Below the pieces are notes generated by a model. That model was not told where the DNA came from. It did not search any database and saw nothing but the letters and a program-made list of their open reading frames with translations. Shown one piece after another: positions 62,554 to 64,000 of a DNA stretch of 64,000 nucleotides. A program made the translations under genes and the position numbers. Source of the DNA: Platanthera guangdongensis (lineage: Eukaryota > Streptophyta > Magnoliopsida > Asparagales > Orchidaceae); contig CM077162.1 of NCBI GenBank assembly GCA_039583875.1, positions 112,436,589-112,500,588 of the forward strand, given 5' to 3'. The first letter of the stretch is position 1; every line of letters begins with the position of its first letter.

Positions 62554-64000
62554 TGATGGAATCTCGGTAAGTGCACCGATTTTTATCATGTAATAAACTA
62601 GGAGAGTTATCTTCTGAGTATCGAATCTCTCGAGCAGTGTAGATTGTGAGTGTGATCTTCCACGTCTGAAAGTGAATGCAAACACAACATAGTTTGGGTT
62701 TGTTTTAGAATAACTAAAAGATATTATGCGGGTCGCCTTCACCGCTTCGCTTGGTGGAATACTCCGATTAGTATTACGGCGTGCGGTCTTAACAGTTAAG
62801 GGTCAAAAACACCTCTTCGCCAAGCTAGCCCCTAACACTCGTTAGTGCGGCGTAACACCAAGAAATCAACACAAAGCAAGCAAAGAAAGGAAAGCTAAGC
62901 TATGAACCACAACAACATTTACCATAATAACACAACATGAGCATTGTTCATAGTCCTAGTAAGTTTAGCAAACATCCTAAGCTTAGAAACAGAGTCTAAA
63001 TTAGAGTAAGAAGGATATTTACAACCCAAAACATGAAGGCTATCCACGATTCTCGGCCGGAGTCGAAGGTTGTCAGTATTCGTCCGGGCTCGGTCGATGG
63101 TTGACGTTCGAGGAAGCTTGAAGTGTTGTCACCGACTTCAAAGGCCTTTTCCCCATCTTCTTTATGTTCCGTGAAGGCTGGAAGTCCCCGTAAAACTCTT
63201 CAATGGTGGTGATAAAGAGCTCCAAATGCTCCTCTTGAGATGGAGAAGCGGAAAGAAATGGAAGATCTTCGTTCACTGTGAAGTTTGGAGGAAGAATAGT
63301 GGTCGGATGAGCTTTTCAAGGAGGAGAGAGGAAAAAGTGGCTGGGGTATTATTTCACGCTCAGAGGAGCAGAAATGGCGGAGTGATTTTGTCTCCAGTCA
63401 ACTCCTGAACTTAAATAGAAACAGGTCAGAAAAATGGTCACGCACGGTTTGGCACACGACCGTGCGTTAACCGTGTGATATTAACTTCCCGGCCAAGATT
63501 GCGAATGAAGATGTGTTGACCCGTGTGTTTTACTCTCGCACGGGCGCTTCTGCCCGTGCGCGAAGGAAAATGAACCGGTAACCACAAAGGGCTGAAATTC
63601 ACGACAAGGAGGTAGAACCGTGCGTTTTACTCGCGCACGGGCATTTCTACCCGTGTGTGAATAAGTCGCACAATTAAGCACAGAGCGTTAAAAAACCAGA
63701 ATGCATCAGGTAAACCGTGCGTCTCCTTCGTGCACGGTTCCGAAGAAACCAAGCGTGAAGAAATCACACGGGTTGGTCAGTCCATCCAGAGAAAACCTTT
63801 AGAAATCGCAGGATTCGGTTGAAATCGTGCGCTAAGGAATCGCACGACCATGCATTTTCCACAAGTCAGAATTCCAGAATTGAAGGAAAACTGACCACCT
63901 GCACAGCAAAACCAAAGCTTGAGCAAAAGCTCCCAGCACAAAATATACAGCAAAGGATATCCAAAGCTGCATGGGGAGTACCCTAGTACATACCCCCGAC
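62554..64000 (-). mobile_element. Athila/Tat-type LTR, minus strand (runs off the window)
   Basis: Plus-strand start TGATGGAATCTCGG is the reverse of an LTR end (...CCGAGATTCCATCA). On the minus strand: GTGCGATT/CGTGCG palindromes in U3 (63860-63430), TCTATTTAAG TATA-like box near 63410, then R-U5 with GCGAAGCGGTGAAGG...GACCCGCATA near 62745, as in the LTR at 1595. The U3 start lies beyond 64000. Confidence 0.7.
63430..63860. repeat. Palindrome cluster CGCACGG / CCGTGCG in U3
   Basis: CGCACGGTTTGG and CACGACCGTGCG near 63440-63460, CGCACGGGCGCTTCTGCCCG at 63536-63557, CGCGCACGGGCATTTCTACCCG near 63632, AACCGTGCGTCTC and GTGCACGG near 63712, TCGCACGACCATGC near 63840. Confidence 0.88.

Overview
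This window looks like plant (eudicot-type) nuclear DNA from a gene-poor, repeat-packed region. I find no convincing host gene. Almost everything can be assigned to nested transposable elements: Ty3/gypsy elements of three kinds (Athila-like, Tat/Retand-like, and Tekay/Del-like with a C-terminal module after integrase), a Ty1/copia Sirevirus-like element with an extra 3' ORF, a small copia LTR, a Mutator-like DNA transposon (MULE), and a tRNA-related SINE-like array. Lineage names come from domain order, LTR ends and motifs that can be read here, not from a database search.

Layout. 1-3118: 3' non-coding tail and 3' LTR of an Athila/Tat-type element. 3119-9699: 5'-truncated Tekay-like element (copy 1) with 3' LTR. 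9700-18038: second Tekay-like copy of the same family (copy 2); its 3' LTR carries a 1.34 kb chain of six alternately inverted SINE-like units (15162-16503). 18039-20721: minus-strand Tat/Retand-like gag-protease with LTR. 20722-27554: mosaic of a diverged repeat (X1, X2), a minus-strand Sirevirus-like LTR piece, a minus-strand Athila-like LTR and a second Retand-like LTR. 27555-47904: one Sirevirus-like copia element with imperfect 5-bp target duplication, split by a minus-strand Tekay-like element (29890-38204) flanked by AAGGA. 47905-50683: rest of X2, then an Athila-like env-like/3' region. 50684-51390: copia LTR plus primer-binding site. 51400-53119: Athila-like LTR. 53230-62217: Athila-like protease/RT interrupted by a 7.45 kb MULE (54364-61815) with 96-bp terminal inverted repeats and a perfect 9-bp target duplication. 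62218-64000: two Athila-type LTRs in opposite orientation.

How the parts relate. The order of nesting can be read from the breaks: copy 2 cuts the Retand-like protease, copy 1 cuts the 5' LTR of copy 2, the minus-strand Tekay cuts the Sirevirus gag, the Sirevirus cuts X2, and the MULE cuts the Athila-like RT. All LTR-element coding regions are pseudogenes, with many stops of the C-to-T type (CAG to TAG, CAA to TAA, CGA to TGA). The MULE is the best preserved element: its transposase keeps all catalytic and zinc-binding residues, has a tandemly duplicated first exon that stays in frame, and sits opposite a ULP1-like (SUMO-protease-like) gene.

The most striking unexplained signal is structural. 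Nearly every LTR here, in Ty1 and Ty3 elements alike, carries a cluster of short CpG-centred palindromes. The motif differs between families, differs between two copies of one family, and is sometimes shared between unrelated lineages. In the Sirevirus the same palindrome also occurs inside the polyprotein region and in front of the 3' ORF.
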